From assembly GCA_017640605.1 (NCBI GenBank), contig JAEPQH010000002.1, positions 124,001 through 188,000 of the forward strand: DNA of 64,000 bases, read 5' to 3'. Below, one piece after another: positions 1 to 9,304 of this stretch. Source of the DNA: Balneolaceae bacterium (GTDB lineage: Bacteria > Bacteroidota > Rhodothermia > Balneolales > Balneolaceae). Made by a program: the position numbers and the translations under genes. Numbering within the stretch: position 1 is the first letter of the stretch; each line of letters starts with the position of its first letter. The notes below the pieces were generated by a model. It was not told the origin of the DNA. It made no database searches and was given only the letters and a program-made list of their open reading frames with translations.

Positions 1-902
1 ATAATGGAACCTCAACCGATACGAATGGTAATTTCATACTGTCCAATCTGAGTAATGGCGTCCACATTTTAAACGTTGGGTTTGTGGGCTTTACAACCAA
101 TCGGTTTCCGATTAACATCCAGAGAAATGGTTTTGAAATTATCGTTTACATGAATGCGGATCTTGTTGGCCTGGATGATGTTATAGTCACTGCAGCCGGA
201 ATCCGGCGAGAAAGAAACGCTCTTGGCTACAGCATGCACAAACCGGAAGTTCCTCATGAAAAACCATCAATAATTCAAAATAACGTAACCAGAAATCAAA
301 CTAGTTTCAGTTATGAGTTATCCGATCCATATTCCGTGCCTTCAGATGGCAAAACGCACACTGTTGACATCAAGCGGGAGTACATTTCCGGAGATTTCAA
401 ATATGGATCCGTTCCTAAATTATCTGAGTTTGCATATCTCGAAGCTAAAATCAAAAATTCCTCAACGCTGAATTTGTTATCTGGTGAGGCTAATATTTAC
501 TTCGAAAATCGCTTTGTGGGCACCAGTTTCTTAGATCCTAATAGTACACAAGACAGTCTTTCGGTTTCTTTAGGAAAAGATGAGCAAATCGTGATCAACC
601 GGGAAAAACTCAACGACTATTCCTCCAAAAATTTCTTTCGCAGTAGAATACGTGAGCTTGAAGTCTACGAGATATCCATTAAGAATACCAAAAGTGAGCC
701 TATAGTACTGATGATAGAGGATCAGATACCAGTTTCGACAAACGAAGAGATCGAAATTAAAATAAAGGAGTTATCAAATGGTAAAGTAGACGAAGAAACA
801 GGTATTATCACGTGGGATTTAGAACTCGCGCCCGGTGAGTTGAAAACACTTCGATTGGCATTTGAAATTGAATACCAAAAAGGAAAGCGGTTGAATATGT
901 AG
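1..902 (+). CDS. DUF4139 (MuiA-type) protein with CarboxypepD_reg-like segment, 5' partial
   Basis: The frame is already open at base 3, so the gene starts outside the window. The first visible residues (TDTNGNF...LNVGFVG) look like the end of a carboxypeptidase-regulatory-like beta domain. They are followed by LDDVIVTAAGIRRERNALGY, which strongly resembles the peptide at the start of the plug in SusC-type TonB receptors. No receptor barrel follows. The remaining ~200 residues match the DUF4139 pattern of mucoidy-inhibitor-like (MuiA) proteins: FSYELSDPYSVPSDG..., IYFENRFVGTS, and a C-terminus with ITWDLELAPGE. Family function is unknown and it is probably exported. A start at the GTG at 84 would cut the beta domain, so I reject it. 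Two hairpin terminators follow. Confidence 0.8.
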   Translation, partial: NGTSTDTNGNFILSNLSNGVHILNVGFVGFTTNRFPINIQRNGFEIIVYMNADLVGLDDVIVTAAGIRRERNALGYSMHKPEVPHEKPSIIQNNVTRNQTSFSYELSDPYSVPSDGKTHTVDIKREYISGDFKYGSVPKLSEFAYLEAKIKNSSTLNLLSGEANIYFENRFVGTSFLDPNSTQDSLSVSLGKDEQIVINREKLNDYSSKNFFRSRIRELEVYEISIKNTKSEPIVLMIEDQIPVSTNEEIEIKIKELSNGKVDEETGIITWDLELAPGELKTLRLAFEIEYQKGKRLNM

Positions 903-980
903 TTTGCCTAGTATGGCAAACGAATTATTAACGATTCAAAACTAGCAAATCAGCCTACAAAACTTTATCTTTCTTGTTCG

Positions 981-1012
981 CAAGCCGGTCTAATCCATCG
1001 GCTTGTTTTATT
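981..1012 (+). terminator. Rho-independent terminator after the DUF4139 gene
   Basis: A perfect 7-bp stem (CAAGCCG at 981-987, CGGCTTG at 999-1005) with an 11-nt loop is followed directly by TTTTATT. It lies 78 bp after the stop codon. Confidence 0.7.
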
Positions 1013-1028
1013 GGATGCATGCAACCCG

Positions 1029-1053
1029 AAGGTGACCGCAAATCACCTTTTTT
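1029..1053 (+). terminator. Second hairpin with T-tract, just upstream of rsmB
   Basis: The stem AAGGTGA (1029-1035) / TCACCTT (1043-1049) closes a 7-nt loop and runs into TTTTTT. It backs up the terminator at 981-1012. It ends only 36 bp before the rsmB start, so rsmB transcription must begin inside that short gap or read through both hairpins. It could therefore also act as an attenuator. Confidence 0.6.
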
Positions 1054-1089
1054 CATACATATAAATTCGAATCACAAACCGGTACTCCC

Positions 1090-2412
1090 TTGGAAACTGA
1101 ATTCTCAGAACGCTCAGCAAGTATTGATATACTCATAGAATTTGATCTTAAAAAAATTCTAGACTACTCCTATGCCGATGAATTAGAACCACGCGAACGT
1201 GCCCAAGTGCGCGAATACGTGCAAAATATCTTTCGTCGCAGAAGTTATCTCGATTTCTTGATCGACCACTATTCGAGCATCGGTGTGGATGAGATGAAGG
1301 CCGAACTGAAGAATATTTTACGTCTTGGTATCTACGATCTGCTGTTTATGGATAGTACTCCAGATTATGCTGCCATCAATGAAGCAGTAGAAATTGCAAA
1401 AGCAATGCTAGGTTCCAAAACCGGTGACCTTGTGAATGCGATTATGCGAAACTTACAGCGTGATATCGAAAACCTACCAAAGCCTGCCTACAAAGACCGT
1501 ACGAAATTGGTTGCTACTACTTTCTCTCACCCTGAGTGGATGGTTGCCCGTTGGAGTAAGCGTTTCGGTGAGCGTGAAGCGTTTCAGTTGATGCAAGCCA
1601 ATAACACTCGCCCAAATTATTATGTGCGAGTAAACACCCTACGTACCAAGCCGGAAAACTTCGAGCTACGTATGGACAAAATGGGAGTAGAATTTGAAGC
1701 CAGTGATTGGTTACCAAATTTCTACAAAGTGGATAGCGTGCAACCATTCATCGAGAAAGGATTGCTTGCCAAAGGACTTTGCCAGGTTCAGGATATTGCT
1801 GCCGGTCTTGCTCCATTTGTACTCGATCCTCAGCCGGGCGAAAAAATTTATGATTTGTGTGCAGCGCCCGGAACCAAATCCATCATGATTTCTGATCTCA
1901 CGGAAGCTCAAAGTGATATTCTTTCTGTGGATATTTCTGCCGATCGACTCGAAAAACTGGCGGAGAGTGCCATCAGTCATGGTGCTGAGAATATCAAAAT
2001 CCGTCGTGGTGATGTACTTGAACTATCCCTTCCACTTGCTGATGCTGTATTACTTGATGCACCTTGTACCGGAACCGGAGTATTGAGCAAACGTGCTGAT
2101 TTACGTTGGAGAAGAGATGAAGAAGGTCTTAAGAAAGCAGTTGAACTTCAGGAGCAATTACTGGAAGAAGCGGCCAATATGGTTAAAGTTGGCGGACGTT
2201 TAGTATACAGCACCTGTTCGCTAGAGCCGGAAGAAAACATGGAGCAGATCAAGAAGTTGATAGATAAAATGGACGACAACTTCGAGCTACAGCCATTGGA
2301 AGATTTTGTACCCGAAGAAGTACTTACCGAAGATGGACTAGCATACCAAACCTTCCCACACAAACACGGCTGCGACGGACACTTCGGTGTTCTTCTTGAA
2401 CGTGTCAAGTAA
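1090..2412 (+). CDS. rsmB: 16S rRNA (cytosine-967-C5)-methyltransferase RsmB
   Basis: RsmB methylates C967 of 16S rRNA using S-adenosylmethionine. The N-terminal ~130 residues form a NusB-like RNA-binding helical domain, including ERAQVREYVQNIFRRRSYLDFLI. The Rossmann methyltransferase follows, with the SAM motif CAAPGTKS from residue 257, motif IV DAPCTGTG with Cys326, and motif VI YSTCSLEPEEN with Cys376. Two conserved cysteines are the hallmark of m5C RNA methyltransferases. The length of 440 aa is normal. The start is a TTG. The frame stays open upstream but holds no ATG, and the NusB domain already fits from here, so the TTG is the best available start. Confidence 0.93.
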   Translation: METEFSERSASIDILIEFDLKKILDYSYADELEPRERAQVREYVQNIFRRRSYLDFLIDHYSSIGVDEMKAELKNILRLGIYDLLFMDSTPDYAAINEAVEIAKAMLGSKTGDLVNAIMRNLQRDIENLPKPAYKDRTKLVATTFSHPEWMVARWSKRFGEREAFQLMQANNTRPNYYVRVNTLRTKPENFELRMDKMGVEFEASDWLPNFYKVDSVQPFIEKGLLAKGLCQVQDIAAGLAPFVLDPQPGEKIYDLCAAPGTKSIMISDLTEAQSDILSVDISADRLEKLAESAISHGAENIKIRRGDVLELSLPLADAVLLDAPCTGTGVLSKRADLRWRRDEEGLKKAVELQEQLLEEAANMVKVGGRLVYSTCSLEPEENMEQIKKLIDKMDDNFELQPLEDFVPEEVLTEDGLAYQTFPHKHGCDGHFGVLLERVK

Positions 2413-2426
2413 GTTACAGAGTTGCC

Positions 2427-2500
2427 GAGTTACAAAGTGACAAAGAAAAGTTCAACTTTGTAACTCATGTACTTTGGTACTTTGGTACTTTGTAACTTAT
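2427..2500. repeat. Intergenic inverted repeat plus 8-bp tandem triplication
   Basis: GAGTTACAAAGT (2427-2438) and its exact reverse complement ACTTTGTAACTC (2455-2466) form a 12-bp inverted repeat with a 16-nt spacer. Directly after it GTACTTTG is repeated three times (2469-2492), ending in a further TAACTT. The unit looks like a dispersed low-complexity intergenic repeat rather than a terminator. It sits between rsmB and valS. Confidence 0.6.
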
Positions 2501-2558
2501 CCTTTCCTTAAAAAATCTCTTGAATCAAAAAGCCCTCTGTGCACTCTGTGGTAAACAA

Positions 2559-5228
2559 ATGAACCAAGAAATTCCCTCAAAATACGATCCTTCGAATATT
2601 GAAGATAAATGGTATGCCTACTGGATGGAGCAAGGCTACTTTTATTCTCAAGTTGATCATTCCAAAGAACCCTACACCATCGTAATTCCACCGCCGAATG
2701 TGACGGGCGTTTTACACATGGGACACATGCTCAACAACACCATTCAGGATGTGTTGATTCGCCGAGCTCGTATGCAAGGCTACAACGCCTGCTGGGTTCC
2801 GGGAACCGATCATGCCTCTATTGCTACTGAAGCAAAAGTAGTACGAAAGCTAAGAGAAGAAGGCATCAAAAAAGGAGATTTGAGTCGTGATGAATTTTTA
2901 GAGCATGCCTGGGAATGGACCCACAAGCACGGTGGAATCATCCTTGAGCAGCTTAAGAAACTAGGTGCCAGCTGTGATTGGAAGCGTACTTCGTTTACGA
3001 TGGACGATAAGTACTCGGAAAGTGTAATCGACACATTCATCGATCTGTACAATAAGGGAAAGATTTATCGCGGAGCTCGGATGATCAACTGGGATCCATC
3101 CGCAAAAACGGCGTTAAGCGATGAAGAGGTAATTCACAAGGAAGTGAATTCTAAGCTGTATCACGTTCGGTATCAGATTGTAGATTCTTCTGATTTTGTG
3201 ACCATCGCCACAACCCGTCCAGAAACCATTCTTGGCGATACCGCGGTGTGTATTAATCCGAATGATGAACGCTACACGCATCTTCATGGCAAACGCGTGA
3301 TCGTACCGCTTGTAAATCGAGAAGTGCCCATCATTCTTGATGACTATGTGGATATGGAATTCGGAACGGGTTGCCTGAAAGTAACCCCCGCCCACGATGT
3401 AAACGATTACGAATTAGGTCAGCGCCATAATCTAGAAACCATCAACATGATGAATGCGGATGGTACAGTAAGTGAAGAAGGTGAGCTATACATTGGCATG
3501 GACCGTTTTGAAGTTCGTAAGCAAATCGCCAAAGATCTGGAAACAGAGGGTAATCTGGTTTCCATCGAAGATTACAAAAACAAAGTGGGCTATTCCGAGC
3601 GTACCGACGTGGTGATTGAACCACGATTATCGCTGCAATGGTGGGTTTCGATGAAAGAGTTGGCGCAACCTGCTCTTGAAAATGTGATGAACGACAACAT
3701 TCAGTTTCATCCTCCGAAATTCAAAAACACCTACCGCCATTGGATGGAAAATGTGAAAGACTGGTGTATTTCTCGTCAGCTTTGGTGGGGACATAGAATT
3801 CCGGCCTTTTATTATGGCGATGGCGAAAACGATTTTGTGGTTGCCAAAGACGAAGAAGATGCGCTAGAATTTGCTCGCGAGAAAACCGGTGATCAGGAAA
3901 TGGCGTTCAGTGATTTACGTCAGGATGAAGACGTTTTAGACACCTGGTTCAGTTCTTGGCTATGGCCTATTTCAGTGTTTGATGGTTTTTATACCGATGA
4001 AGAGGTGGATTACTACTACCCTACCAAAGATTTGGTAACTGCGCCGGAAATCATGTTTTTCTGGGTAGCACGCATGATTATTGCCGGATACGAATACCGT
4101 AACGAGCTTCCATTCGAGAATGTGTATTACACAGGTATTGTGCGTGATAAACTCGGACGGAAAATGAGCAAAAGTTTAGGAAATTCTCCCGATCCGTTGG
4201 AGCTGATTTCTACTTACGGCGCCGATGGTGTTCGAATGGGAATGCTCTTCTCCACTCCTGCCGGAAATGATCTTCCTTTCGATCCTTCGATTTGTGAGCA
4301 AGGCAAAAAGTTTTCGAATAAAATTTGGAATGCCTTCCGCTTCCTTACTCTTAACATGAAAGAAGGTGTTGAGTATCAACCAACCTTAGAAATCGACGAA
4401 AGCAATTTGGCCGATCGTTGGATGATGACACGCATCCAGCAAACCATCAAAGAGGTGGACGAGAATTTTGCGAGCTATCGCTTAAATGATGCACTAAAGA
4501 GTGTGTACTCGTTGATTTGGGATGATTTCTGCGATTGGTACATCGAGCTGGCAAAGCCTGAATATGGCAAAGAGTTCGATCCTCAAAAGATGAACGTTGC
4601 CCTCGGTTTCTTCGAAGTGTTGATGAAGCTGCTTCATCCTTTCATGCCGTTTATTTCGGAAGAAATCTGGCAATACATTCAGGAGCGTAGTTCAGAAAAT
4701 GCACTCTGTATCTCAGAATGGCCAACGCATGATGAGCAAGCTGACCGAACCACTGATGCTGATACTTTCAAACTTTTCCAACAATTCGTTTCTGCGATCA
4801 GAAATATCAGAGCAGAAATGCAGCTTTCGCCAAAGGCTGAGTTGGAAATTCTTATCAAAACCACCAATACCGAGGTAGCTGAGAATCTAACCTCTAATCA
4901 ATGGATTTTGGAGCAATTGCAGTCATTAAGTGCGATCACTATCGGTGCCAATGTTGAAAAGCCCAAAGCGTGTTCGTCATCGCTGGTAGATGGCCATGAA
5001 TTGTATGTACCTCTTGCAGGACTCATCGACGTTAATAAAGAGCGCGAGCGTATCGAAAGTGAAATCAAACGTATCGAAGGCTGGTTGAAAGGTGTAAATG
5101 GAAAATTGAATAACGCCAATTTCGTGAACAATGCCCCGGATGCCGTGGTTGAAAATGAGCGCAATAAAAAGCGTGATGGTGAGGCAAATTTAGCAAAGCT
5201 GAAAGAACAGCTTAAAGATTTTGCGTGA
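2559..5228 (+). CDS. valS: Valyl-tRNA synthetase
   Basis: This class I aminoacyl-tRNA synthetase charges tRNA-Val. Numbered from the ATG at 2559 (889 aa), the HIGH-type motif HMGH lies at residues 53-56 within PPPNVTGVLHMGHML. The KMSKS motif is at 535-539. The CP1 editing region contains TTRPETILGDTAV. The protein ends in the coiled-coil tRNA-binding arm typical of ValRS (INKERERIESEIKRIEG-like). The frame continues upstream to a TTG at 2520. Those 13 codons are encoded by a low-complexity repeat, and the protein proper (SKYDPSNIEDKWYAYW) aligns from the ATG. No clear Shine-Dalgarno site is visible. Confidence 0.97.
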   Translation: MNQEIPSKYDPSNIEDKWYAYWMEQGYFYSQVDHSKEPYTIVIPPPNVTGVLHMGHMLNNTIQDVLIRRARMQGYNACWVPGTDHASIATEAKVVRKLREEGIKKGDLSRDEFLEHAWEWTHKHGGIILEQLKKLGASCDWKRTSFTMDDKYSESVIDTFIDLYNKGKIYRGARMINWDPSAKTALSDEEVIHKEVNSKLYHVRYQIVDSSDFVTIATTRPETILGDTAVCINPNDERYTHLHGKRVIVPLVNREVPIILDDYVDMEFGTGCLKVTPAHDVNDYELGQRHNLETINMMNADGTVSEEGELYIGMDRFEVRKQIAKDLETEGNLVSIEDYKNKVGYSERTDVVIEPRLSLQWWVSMKELAQPALENVMNDNIQFHPPKFKNTYRHWMENVKDWCISRQLWWGHRIPAFYYGDGENDFVVAKDEEDALEFAREKTGDQEMAFSDLRQDEDVLDTWFSSWLWPISVFDGFYTDEEVDYYYPTKDLVTAPEIMFFWVARMIIAGYEYRNELPFENVYYTGIVRDKLGRKMSKSLGNSPDPLELISTYGADGVRMGMLFSTPAGNDLPFDPSICEQGKKFSNKIWNAFRFLTLNMKEGVEYQPTLEIDESNLADRWMMTRIQQTIKEVDENFASYRLNDALKSVYSLIWDDFCDWYIELAKPEYGKEFDPQKMNVALGFFEVLMKLLHPFMPFISEEIWQYIQERSSENALCISEWPTHDEQADRTTDADTFKLFQQFVSAIRNIRAEMQLSPKAELEILIKTTNTEVAENLTSNQWILEQLQSLSAITIGANVEKPKACSSSLVDGHELYVPLAGLIDVNKERERIESEIKRIEGWLKGVNGKLNNANFVNNAPDAVVENERNKKRDGEANLAKLKEQLKDFA

Positions 5229-5274
5229 TAAGAATTTGAAAGCGGGGTGTTGTAAAAGTATCCCGTTACATTAA

Positions 5275-5300
5275 TGAGGAGTTTAAACTCCTCATTTGGT
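5275..5300 (+). terminator. Palindrome after valS, possible terminator
   Basis: TGAGGAGT-TTAA-ACTCCTCA (5275-5294) is a perfect 20-bp palindrome 47 bp after valS. It is followed by a weak T-rich stretch (TTTGGT). It could be a weak terminator or an operator for the next gene. Confidence 0.45.
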
Positions 5301-5318
5301 AAAAATAGATATTTTCAC

Positions 5319-5350
5319 AAGCGAAAGATTTCAACCTTTCGCTTATTTTA
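5319..5350 (+). terminator. Hairpin with T-rich tail between valS and pcrA
   Basis: AAGCGAAAG (5319-5327) pairs perfectly with CTTTCGCTT (5336-5344) over an 8-nt loop and is followed by ATTTTA. It ends a few bases before the helicase ATG at 5356, so it may terminate valS transcripts or mask the helicase translation start. Confidence 0.5.
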
Positions 5351-5355
5351 GATGT

Positions 5356-7650
5356 ATGAAAACTTTTTCTCTTCAACCTCAGGAGCCACAACAGCCGGCA
5401 GATTTTCTTAAAGGTCTCAACAAACAGCAGCATGAAGCAGTAACCACTACTCAAGGTCCGTTACTGATTGTAGCCGGTGCAGGTTCGGGTAAAACGCGTG
5501 TACTTACTTTTCGGATTGCATACCTCCTTCAACAATACAAAGCGGCTCCTAACGAAATCCTGGCGCTTACTTTCACCAACAAGGCCGCCCGTGAAATGAA
5601 AGAGCGAATCTTGAAATTAATCGGAGATAAAGCGCAAAAGCTATGGATGGGTACCTTCCACTCCATCTTCTCAAAAATATTGCGATTTGAAGCAGAAAAA
5701 TTAGGCTACGGCAAAGACTTTACTATTTACGATACCAGCGATTCGGAGCAGGTGATCAAACAGATTCTTCAAGAATTGAATTTTGATCCTAAAGAAATCA
5801 AGCCTAAAACAATTCGAAATAAAATAAGCGATGCCAAGAATCAGCTTATTTCGCCGGATGATTTTCAGCATCGATTTGTAAGCTCAACACTCGATGATAT
5901 TACCTCTCGCGTGTACAGCGTGTATCAAAAACGACTGAAACAAAGCAATGCCATGGATTTTGACGATCTTCTGGTAAAGCCCATTCAGCTGTTTGAGGAA
6001 CACCCTGAAGTGTTAGAGCAATATCAGGATCGCTTTAAATACATTTTGATTGATGAGTATCAGGATACGAACCACGCACAGTATAAAGTGACCAAAATGC
6101 TGGCGGCTAAGTACAACAATATTTGTGTGGTGGGTGATGACGCCCAAAGTATTTATTCGTTCCGAGGAGCAGATATTTCGAATATTCTGAACTTTAAGGA
6201 AGATTACGAAAACGCAAAGCAAGTCCCACTCGAGCAAAACTATCGGTCATCGAAATCGATCCTTCAATGTGCCGATTCTATCATCAAGAAAAACAGTAAT
6301 CAGCTTGATAAAACCCTATGGACAGAGCAAGGGTTAGGTGATCCGGTTATACTGCTTCAGAATTACGATGAGAGAGATGAGGCAAATCGAGTAGCACAGC
6401 ATATTATCGATTTAAAGATGAGGCATGGATACACGAATAATCAGGTAGCCATCCTCTATCGTACCAATTACCAATCCAGAGTATTTGAAGAAGCATTACG
6501 CCGACACGACCTCGCCTATCAGTTGATTGGAGGTCTCTCCTTCTATCAACGGAAAGAGATAAAAGATGTGCTCGCTTATCTCACGCTGTTGGTGAACAAA
6601 CACGATGAAACCAATTTGGTACGCATCATCAACGAGCCATCGCGTGGAATCGGAAATAAATCGATTAATGATTTACGCAGGCAGGCACGGGAAACCGGGC
6701 AAACCATGTGGGATATCCTCGAAAATGTGGAAGACAGCAACGTGTACAAACCAGCGAAAGTGCGCATTCGAGAGTTCGTGGATATGATTAATAAAATCCG
6801 ATCAGATTTGGCGATGGGAATCACCATCTCTGAAGCTACAAGAAATGTGCTTGAGCAATCGGGATACATGAAGGCGTTGGTTGAGGAGAATTCCCACGAA
6901 TCGATGATGCGACGTGAAAATATTATCGAACTCCAAAACGCAATCTCCTACTACGAGCGTGGAAAAGCTAAACCATCGTTAAGCGCATTCTTGCAAGAAA
7001 TCAGCTTGATTACCGACGGAGACAAATTCGACGAAAACAAACCTGCTATTACGTTGATGACTGTGCACGGCTCAAAAGGACTCGAGTTTCCCGTCGTGTT
7101 TGTGGTTGGTTTAGAAGAAAACCTCTTCCCTGTTGGTGGCCGTGATGGTTTTGATGCAGACATTGAAGAAGAACGACGTCTATTCTATGTGGCCATAACC
7201 CGAGCTGAAGAACGTTTGTATTTTAGCTATTGTAAATCGCGCTTTAAATTTGGTGAAGAGCAGCAACAGCTTCGCTCACGTTTTCTGGATGAAGTAGATC
7301 CGGGTGTAGTGCGAACTGAAACCGGTGCTACCATTTCTCAAAAAAATGATCGATTTAGTTATGAGGGAACTTCGGATGATAACCATACTTCAAACTATGT
7401 TGAATACGACTGGCAGAAACCTAAAACCAAGAAAACAGGTTCTTCTTCTCTAGGATCTATTCATTACGAATACGAAGCCGGTGAAGATCCCTTTGTTGTG
7501 GGAGCTCAGGTGATGCATGCTAAATTCGGCCCCGGAAAAATCATCAGCCGTAGCGGATTAGGAATGGATGCTAAAGTTGTCGTATTTTTCAAAAAACGAG
7601 GACAAAAGAAATTAATGTTGAGGGCAGCCCCCCTTCAGGTTATCGATTAG
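5356..7650 (+). CDS. pcrA: ATP-dependent 3'-5' DNA helicase, UvrD/PcrA family
   Basis: This SF1A helicase acts in nucleotide-excision and mismatch repair and removes proteins from DNA. From the ATG at 5356 (764 aa) all signature motifs are present: Q-motif LNKQQHEAV, Walker A GAGSGKT at 41-47, motif II DEYQDTN at about 233, motif III VVGDDAQSIYSFRGA, motif V TVHGSKGLEFPVVF, and motif VI RRLFYVAITRAEERL. The C-terminal ~50 residues (HAKFGPGKII...) are the Tudor-like RNA-polymerase-binding tail seen in PcrA/UvrD. A GTG at 5296 in the same frame would run through the 5319-5344 hairpin, so the ATG is preferred. uvrD would be an equally fair symbol. Confidence 0.93.
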   Translation: MKTFSLQPQEPQQPADFLKGLNKQQHEAVTTTQGPLLIVAGAGSGKTRVLTFRIAYLLQQYKAAPNEILALTFTNKAAREMKERILKLIGDKAQKLWMGTFHSIFSKILRFEAEKLGYGKDFTIYDTSDSEQVIKQILQELNFDPKEIKPKTIRNKISDAKNQLISPDDFQHRFVSSTLDDITSRVYSVYQKRLKQSNAMDFDDLLVKPIQLFEEHPEVLEQYQDRFKYILIDEYQDTNHAQYKVTKMLAAKYNNICVVGDDAQSIYSFRGADISNILNFKEDYENAKQVPLEQNYRSSKSILQCADSIIKKNSNQLDKTLWTEQGLGDPVILLQNYDERDEANRVAQHIIDLKMRHGYTNNQVAILYRTNYQSRVFEEALRRHDLAYQLIGGLSFYQRKEIKDVLAYLTLLVNKHDETNLVRIINEPSRGIGNKSINDLRRQARETGQTMWDILENVEDSNVYKPAKVRIREFVDMINKIRSDLAMGITISEATRNVLEQSGYMKALVEENSHESMMRRENIIELQNAISYYERGKAKPSLSAFLQEISLITDGDKFDENKPAITLMTVHGSKGLEFPVVFVVGLEENLFPVGGRDGFDADIEEERRLFYVAITRAEERLYFSYCKSRFKFGEEQQQLRSRFLDEVDPGVVRTETGATISQKNDRFSYEGTSDDNHTSNYVEYDWQKPKTKKTGSSSLGSIHYEYEAGEDPFVVGAQVMHAKFGPGKIISRSGLGMDAKVVVFFKKRGQKKLMLRAAPLQVID

Positions 7651-7674
7651 AAAGACGGTTTTACAATAGTTTTT

Positions 7675-9183
7675 ATGTGGAGAAGAACCTCACTTAGTTG
7701 GGTGATGGTGTTATTCAGTGTTTTCACTGCGTATGCACAGCCTGTGTTAACGCCTCAAAATGTGGCCCTTGGAGGTGGTGGAAGCACCTACATTACCGAT
7801 TATAATGCCAATTTTTATAATCCGGCGAATTTGTTCATTCCTGATCGCATCCGAACCATAGACGTTGGCTTGGCTATAACAGGTACGTACTTCAATGGAG
7901 TGCAGAATTTCAGTGATCTCAACGAACAACGGTCTAACCTCGAAAATTATCTGTATGCTTTTCAACCCGGTGCTTATGCTATCACTTCGGCCGACAGAGC
8001 TGAGATTCTAGACGAAAATTATATTCGAAACCGAACTACTTCCTTACATCAAACGCGGCTTGAAGCAACTCTACTCGGTTTTAAAATCAGGAATGATCGT
8101 CGTGCTATTTCTTTCGCCATCAGAAACCGAATAGCTTCTTCTTTTGAAGTTGGCAGAGGGTGGTATTCTACCGAAACACAAACTGTGGATAATCAAACTA
8201 TACTCGATCGTACCTTAAAGCATAGGTATCAATCGTTGTATGAAGTTTCGATTGGCTTTGCCGAATCTTTCCAGTTCTTTTCTGATATGACCCCTCGTCT
8301 TGATGAACTTGCCATTGGCATTGCTCCTAAATTTGTAATTGCCGGTGCCTATCAAAATGCAGTTTGGGAGAATCAATTTGTTCAACAAAACAACGGTAGT
8401 GTTAATCAGATTCAGAATTTTGAATATGCTGCAACCGGCACGTTTGCCACAGCCACTGATGAATACCTTAACGGAGTTCCGGCCCAACAAGCATTAACTT
8501 CTAATATTACCGACGAGCTTTTCAACCCACAGGGATTTGGTGGCGGACTAGATCTTGGATTAACCTATTTAATCACCTTAGGTAGTGATTTTTCTACGCT
8601 AGAGAATACCGATCAAAGAACTCAAAAATCACTACGTGTATCTTTTTCTATCACAGATATCGGTTTTGTAGTGTATGATCAATCAGTTGAACTTGGTATT
8701 AATACCGATACTTCTAATGCGTCTACATTTCCAACCAATGTGTCTTCAAATGCCTTTGTTGGAGCGCCGGGACAGTTCATCGATTTTGTAGATCAGTTTT
8801 CAACAAGTAACCCTTTCGCAAGTGCATCAAAAGTGGGTGGTTCTAATTTTGTACTTTTACCAACAGCACTACATACAGGGATTTTGTTTGAAGTAAATCG
8901 ATTAAAACTTATGGGCGACTTGAGTTTTGGGCTCACAAATAATGCCTACAATTCTACAAAGTTAGTTGCCTCTGCCGGAGTTGAAATCCGACCACTGAAA
9001 TTTTTACCATTAAGGGCAGGTACGCAGTTAGCAACCGAATTGCCAAATTACTTCAGCTTTGGGGCTGCCATCGAAACTAAGCTATTGGACTTATCCATTG
9101 CAAACCAATTCGTTTCTCGAACTTTCAACGAAAACCCAACGTTATCAGGGATAACAGTGGCTGCATTGCAATTTCATTTTTAA
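7675..9183 (+). CDS. Secreted outer-membrane beta-barrel protein, unknown role
   Basis: The protein has an N-terminal signal peptide (RRTSLSWVMVLFSVFTAYAQ, cleaved near residue 21). A mature part of about 480 residues is rich in alternating hydrophobic strands. An early NANFYNPANLFIP segment resembles the opening strand of FadL/PorV-like and DUF5723-like barrels in Bacteroidota. The last residues (TVAALQFHF) end in an aromatic, as outer-membrane barrels do. It lies 24 bp after the helicase gene. I cannot name a substrate or family with confidence. Confidence 0.7.
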   Translation: MWRRTSLSWVMVLFSVFTAYAQPVLTPQNVALGGGGSTYITDYNANFYNPANLFIPDRIRTIDVGLAITGTYFNGVQNFSDLNEQRSNLENYLYAFQPGAYAITSADRAEILDENYIRNRTTSLHQTRLEATLLGFKIRNDRRAISFAIRNRIASSFEVGRGWYSTETQTVDNQTILDRTLKHRYQSLYEVSIGFAESFQFFSDMTPRLDELAIGIAPKFVIAGAYQNAVWENQFVQQNNGSVNQIQNFEYAATGTFATATDEYLNGVPAQQALTSNITDELFNPQGFGGGLDLGLTYLITLGSDFSTLENTDQRTQKSLRVSFSITDIGFVVYDQSVELGINTDTSNASTFPTNVSSNAFVGAPGQFIDFVDQFSTSNPFASASKVGGSNFVLLPTALHTGILFEVNRLKLMGDLSFGLTNNAYNSTKLVASAGVEIRPLKFLPLRAGTQLATELPNYFSFGAAIETKLLDLSIANQFVSRTFNENPTLSGITVAALQFHF

Positions 9184-9242
9184 CTGACAGATTGCCCGTC
9201 TCATTTGGCAGATTCCGATTATTTGTCGGCATAGTTATTGCA
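9184..9242 (+). promoter_or_regulatory. Candidate sigma-54 promoter with upstream TGACAG-type repeats, driving lon
   Basis: CGGCAT-AGTTA-TTGC at 9227-9241 matches the -24/-12 consensus TGGCAC-N5-TTGC at 8 of 10 positions. The GG and GC are separated by the required 10 nt. The implied transcription start is near 9253, about 50 nt before the lon ATG. Upstream, CTGACAGATT (9184-9193) and TTGGCAGATT (about 9205-9215) form an imperfect direct repeat about 22 bp apart, which could be an activator site. No CIRCE element is visible. The assignment rests on pattern only. Confidence 0.4.
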
Positions 9243-9304
9243 CAAAAAGCTTGGCTTTGTATTTGCCAACTCATAGGAAAATAAACAGAGAAGAAAATTA
9301 CTTA

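Noticed and set aside
2469-2492. Three tandem GTACTTTG copies as a possible CRISPR or VNTR array
   Set aside because: The units are 8 bp with no spacers and no cas gene nearby. They are a simple tandem repeat.
5296-5355. GTG start extending the helicase by 20 residues
   Set aside because: The extension runs through the hairpin at 5319-5344 and precedes the conserved N-terminus.
9251-9304. TTG start giving Lon 18 extra residues
   Set aside because: It lies at the predicted transcription start and the encoded peptide has no counterpart in Lon. The ATG at 9305 is preferred.
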